DNA from: Bacteroidota bacterium
Lineage (GTDB): Bacteria; Bacteroidota; Bacteroidia; Chitinophagales; LD1
Direction: 5' to 3'
Length of the DNA stretch: 64,000 bases
Assembly (NCBI GenBank): GCA_018267365.1
Contig: JAFDYQ010000003.1
Coordinates: 62,001 to 126,000 of the forward strand
Below the pieces are notes generated by a model that was not told the DNA's origin, made no database searches, and saw nothing but the letters and a program-made list of their open reading frames with translations. Below, in pieces: positions 61,373-64,000 of the stretch (the stretch's first letter is position 1; each line of letters starts with the position of its first letter). Position numbers and translations under genes: made by a program.

Positions 61373-62764
61373 ATGAGGGCACTGACATATACATCCTTTC
61401 TCGGTATCGCTTGCCTCGTGCTGGAGATATTTAATCTGCGCAAGATAGTAGTACCGGTGGTCGTGATCGCTCTGCTGGCTATCCTCGGCATCAATTTCAC
61501 TGAGTGGAACGGGTCTTCTGTATCTTTCTACAACGATATGCTGCGTGCTGATAACTTTGCCCTGGCTTTTACCGGTCTGCTGATCGTGACTGCCGCGGGT
61601 CTGGTAGCTATGAGCGGTAGCTTCTATGATACGGAGGAAACAAAACTGGCCGATTACATTTCGGTGATCGTATTTACCCTCTGCGGTGGGATAGCGTTGG
61701 TGAGTTTCTCTAATATGGCTATGCTATTCATCGGCCTCGAGGTTCTGTCTATTTCTCTGTATATCCTGGCGGGTAGCAAGAGGCGCGATATCCGCTCCAA
61801 TGAGGCTGCGATGAAGTACTTTCTGATGGGGTCTTTTGCGTCCGGCATCTTGCTCTTCGGTATCACGCTGGTGTATGGCGCTACAGGTAGTTTCAATCTG
61901 GCGCAGATAGCTCTGTATGCTTCGGGTCCCGGAGTTGATCCGATCTTTGTGGTGGGAGTGATCATGATACTGATCGCAATGTTGTTTAAGGTGTCAGCGG
62001 TACCATTTCATTTTTGGGCACCTGACGTCTATGAGGGCTCGCCGTCGCTAACCACAGCTATGATGGCTACCCTGTCTAAGGTAGCTGCGATGGCTGCTTT
62101 TTATCGTCTTTTCAGTGTGAGTTTTGTCAATAATTTCTCGGGTTTTGCGTGGATACTCAGTGTGGTAGCCGCGCTCACTATGCTGGTAGGCAACCTGACG
62201 GCCCTAAATCAGGACTCCTTTAAGCGTATGCTGGCATTCTCCGGTATAGCACATGCGGGCTACATGCTGCTAGCTATCATGTCCCTGTATCAAAACACGG
62301 CTAATGCGCTTTTCTTTTATACAGTCGCATACACTTTCGCATCTCTCGGTGCCTTCGCTATCGGTATCTCTGTGATGAAACGCCGTAAGAGCGAGAAGAT
62401 CGAAGCTTTTAACGGCCTTGGCAAGAGCAATCCCTTCCAGGCTGTAGCGTTAACCGTATTCATGCTGTCTATGGCGGGTATACCACCGCTGGCAGGATTC
62501 TTTGCAAAGTATTATGTCTTCTTTGAGGCTATCAAAACACAGCACCTGGCTGTGGTCATAGTGGCCGTCATCACCTCTGCTATCAGCGTGTACTACTACT
62601 TTAAGCTGATACTGGCTATGTGGACCAAAGATAGCGAGGAGACCGATGCTCCGGCTGGCGCCATATCCTACATAGCGATAGCTGCTATCTGCCTGATAGT
62701 GACGCTGGCTCTCGGTATACTGCCATCTCTGGTACCATCTATCAATCAGGTAGCCAGCAAGTAA
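61373..62764 (+). CDS. nuoN: NADH-quinone oxidoreductase subunit N
   Basis: 463 residues, about 14 helices, third antiporter-like pump. LFIGLEVLSISLYILAGSKR and VPFHFWAPDVYEGSPSLTTA are its signatures. Last gene of the operon; no strong terminator is seen in the 100 bp after it. Confidence 0.97.
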   Translation: MRALTYTSFLGIACLVLEIFNLRKIVVPVVVIALLAILGINFTEWNGSSVSFYNDMLRADNFALAFTGLLIVTAAGLVAMSGSFYDTEETKLADYISVIVFTLCGGIALVSFSNMAMLFIGLEVLSISLYILAGSKRRDIRSNEAAMKYFLMGSFASGILLFGITLVYGATGSFNLAQIALYASGPGVDPIFVVGVIMILIAMLFKVSAVPFHFWAPDVYEGSPSLTTAMMATLSKVAAMAAFYRLFSVSFVNNFSGFAWILSVVAALTMLVGNLTALNQDSFKRMLAFSGIAHAGYMLLAIMSLYQNTANALFFYTVAYTFASLGAFAIGISVMKRRKSEKIEAFNGLGKSNPFQAVALTVFMLSMAGIPPLAGFFAKYYVFFEAIKTQHLAVVIVAVITSAISVYYYFKLILAMWTKDSEETDAPAGAISYIAIAAICLIVTLALGILPSLVPSINQVASK

Positions 62765-62812
62765 TCTTATCTCCTTTTTTGACGGGTTATAACAGGCTTT
62801 CAGCGAAAAGTC

Positions 62813-62843
62813 TTTCATGGCATGGGATGAGCCATTATATTCG
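62813..62843 (+). promoter_or_regulatory. Possible promoter of the beta-helix lipoprotein gene
   Basis: TTTC at 62813-62816, 19 bp, TATATTCG at 62836-62843; each box has one mismatch to consensus. The ATG lies 21 bp further. Confidence 0.4.
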
Positions 62844-62863
62844 CTACACCCAAATACACATAC

Positions 62864-64000
62864 ATGAAATACCGCCTCCATCTGCTACTCGTATCCTGCG
62901 CAGCACTGATCATGGTTAGCTGCCAAAACAATAAGAGTGAAGCTCCTGCCGCTGTCTCTGCTGAATTTGAAAAGCAGATACAAGAGAAGCTGGTCAATGC
63001 AAAAGAAGGAGATGTGATAGAACTGCCGGAGGGAACATACAATCTCTCCCGCCCGCTGATACTGGATGGCGTCAAAAATGTGACTATCCGTGGCAAGGGG
63101 ATGGAAAAAACTACGCTGAACTTTGCGGGTCAGAAAGATGGTGCGGAAGGCCTGCGTGTGACTGCCAACGGTATCGTACTCGAAGACTTTGCTATCATCA
63201 ATGCGAAGGGTGACTGTATCAAACTGGAAGACGTGCTGAATGTGACTATACGGAGGATCAAGACCGGCTGGACCAAACTGCACTCCACTGAGAATGGAGC
63301 TTATGCTCTGTACCCCGTATCATGTACCAATGTACTCATAGAAGACTGTGAGGTGTATGGATCTTCGGATGCCGGTGTATATGTAGGCCAGTCCAAGAAT
63401 ATAATCGTGCGCAGAAATAAGGTACACGATAATGTAGCGGGTATAGAGATAGAGAACTGTGTGGATGCAGATGTATACGAGAATAGCAGCTATGACAATA
63501 CAGGCGGCCTGCTGGTGTTTGACAATCCCGACTTGCCGGTCAAAAACGGTATGCGCTGCAGGGTGCACAACAATAAGATAACGAATAATAATACGGTCAA
63601 CTTTGCTACCAAGGGTACCTCCGTAGCTGAGGTGCCGGCCGGAACGGGCTTCATCATCATGGCTACCAACCAGTGCGAGATCTACTCCAATGAGATCACC
63701 GGACACAATACGACGAGCGGTGCTATCATCAGCTACCTGGTACTGAAGAAGCCCTATAAAGATCAGGACTATGATCCATACTGCGGAGGTATCTTCGTAC
63801 ATGACAATACAATTAAACGTGGTAGTGGCAGGGCTGATGCCAGTGTGACACTAGGTAAGCTCCTGACTGCACTTTTTGGCGATAAGGTGCCTGACATCAT
63901 CTTTGACGGTAGTGTGAACCCGAGCTACAAGAATAACGACGGCACTATTAAAGAGGACGATAAGATTTGCCTCCACGCCAATGGAGATATCAGTTTTGCC
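62864..64000 (+). CDS. Parallel beta-helix lipoprotein (runs off right edge)
   Basis: 379 codons visible, frame still open at the window end. Lipobox MVSC gives Cys20. From residue 60 on, right-handed beta-helix coils repeat: GVKNVTIRGKGMEKTTLNFA, NVLIEDCEVYGSSDAGVYVG, NIIVRRNKVHDNVAGIEIEN, DADVYENSSYDNTGGLLVFD. EGTYNLSRPLILDGVKNVTI is typical of the TIGR03805-type proteins, often found beside a cytochrome c of the SO_2930 type; that partner, if present, lies beyond the window. Sugar lyase or epimerase activity is possible but unproven. Confidence 0.88.
   Translation, partial: MKYRLHLLLVSCAALIMVSCQNNKSEAPAAVSAEFEKQIQEKLVNAKEGDVIELPEGTYNLSRPLILDGVKNVTIRGKGMEKTTLNFAGQKDGAEGLRVTANGIVLEDFAIINAKGDCIKLEDVLNVTIRRIKTGWTKLHSTENGAYALYPVSCTNVLIEDCEVYGSSDAGVYVGQSKNIIVRRNKVHDNVAGIEIENCVDADVYENSSYDNTGGLLVFDNPDLPVKNGMRCRVHNNKITNNNTVNFATKGTSVAEVPAGTGFIIMATNQCEIYSNEITGHNTTSGAIISYLVLKKPYKDQDYDPYCGGIFVHDNTIKRGSGRADASVTLGKLLTALFGDKVPDIIFDGSVNPSYKNNDGTIKEDDKICLHANGDISFA

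Overview
The window looks like a chromosomal segment of a Bacteroidota bacterium, most likely of the Chitinophagales/Sphingobacteriales type. The signs are: promoters of the form TTTG or TTG, about 19 bp, TAnnTTTG (clear copies before the TolC operon, the nuo operon, a tRNA-Ala gene and a DUF1761 gene); almost no Shine-Dalgarno sequences; a 14-gene nuoA-N locus with separate nuoC and nuoD and a short NuoG; LytS/LytTR signalling; and many lipoproteins and TPR proteins. Genus cannot be named from the sequence alone. Base composition is mixed in most of the window but clearly AT-rich at 14.56-17.03 kb and in the small genes that interrupt nuo.

Layout. 0-6.8 kb: the N-terminal part of an unknown protein, three unknown membrane proteins, a penicillin-acylase-type hydrolase, a rhomboid protease and a cyclophilin. 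6.9-13.1 kb: one operon for an outer-membrane factor, HlyD-type adaptor, FtsX-type permease and ABC ATPase, followed by its own LytS-type kinase and LytTR regulator. 13.1-14.5 kb: a rhodanese-thioredoxin lipoprotein and a LOG-family hydrolase. 14.56-17.03 kb: a complete IS1595-family transposon with perfect 24-bp terminal inverted repeats, an 8-bp target duplication and four passenger genes, sitting just upstream of an MBOAT/SGNH O-acyltransferase pair (17.06-19.4 kb). 19.5-25.1 kb: housekeeping and small enzymes, MgtE, and a SWIB protein with a histone-H1-like tail. 25.2-32.8 kb: tilS, two tandem TMTC-like GT-C/TPR membrane proteins, a polyprenyl-phosphate-type GT2 and a polysaccharide deacetylase. 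32.8-43.7 kb: Rieske oxygenase, TPR protein, tRNA-Ala(GGC), PAS histidine kinase, XRE regulator, lpxB/surE cluster, dnaK with a repeat-rich upstream region, and a DinB-like protein. 43.7-47.9 kb: GH43 glycosidase, two glycosyltransferase-type genes and an FAD/NAD(P)-binding protein. 48.1-62.8 kb: nuoA-N (respiratory complex I). 62.9-64.0 kb: start of a secreted beta-helix lipoprotein.

The most interesting points are: (1) the 2,468-bp passenger-carrying IS1595-type transposon, with a regulator, an 18-20 bp palindromic operator and a small membrane/lipoprotein module of unknown function, whose right end carries a promoter pointing into the neighbouring MBOAT gene; (2) the nuo operon, which has taken up a RelE/ParE-type toxin-antitoxin pair (toxin frameshifted at a G run) between nuoD and nuoE, an MntA-HepT pair between nuoF and nuoG, and an unknown secreted protein between nuoH and nuoI, all packed with operon-like spacing; and (3) the TMTC-like pair next to a DPM-like GT2, a candidate extracytoplasmic protein or glycan mannosylation-like pathway.
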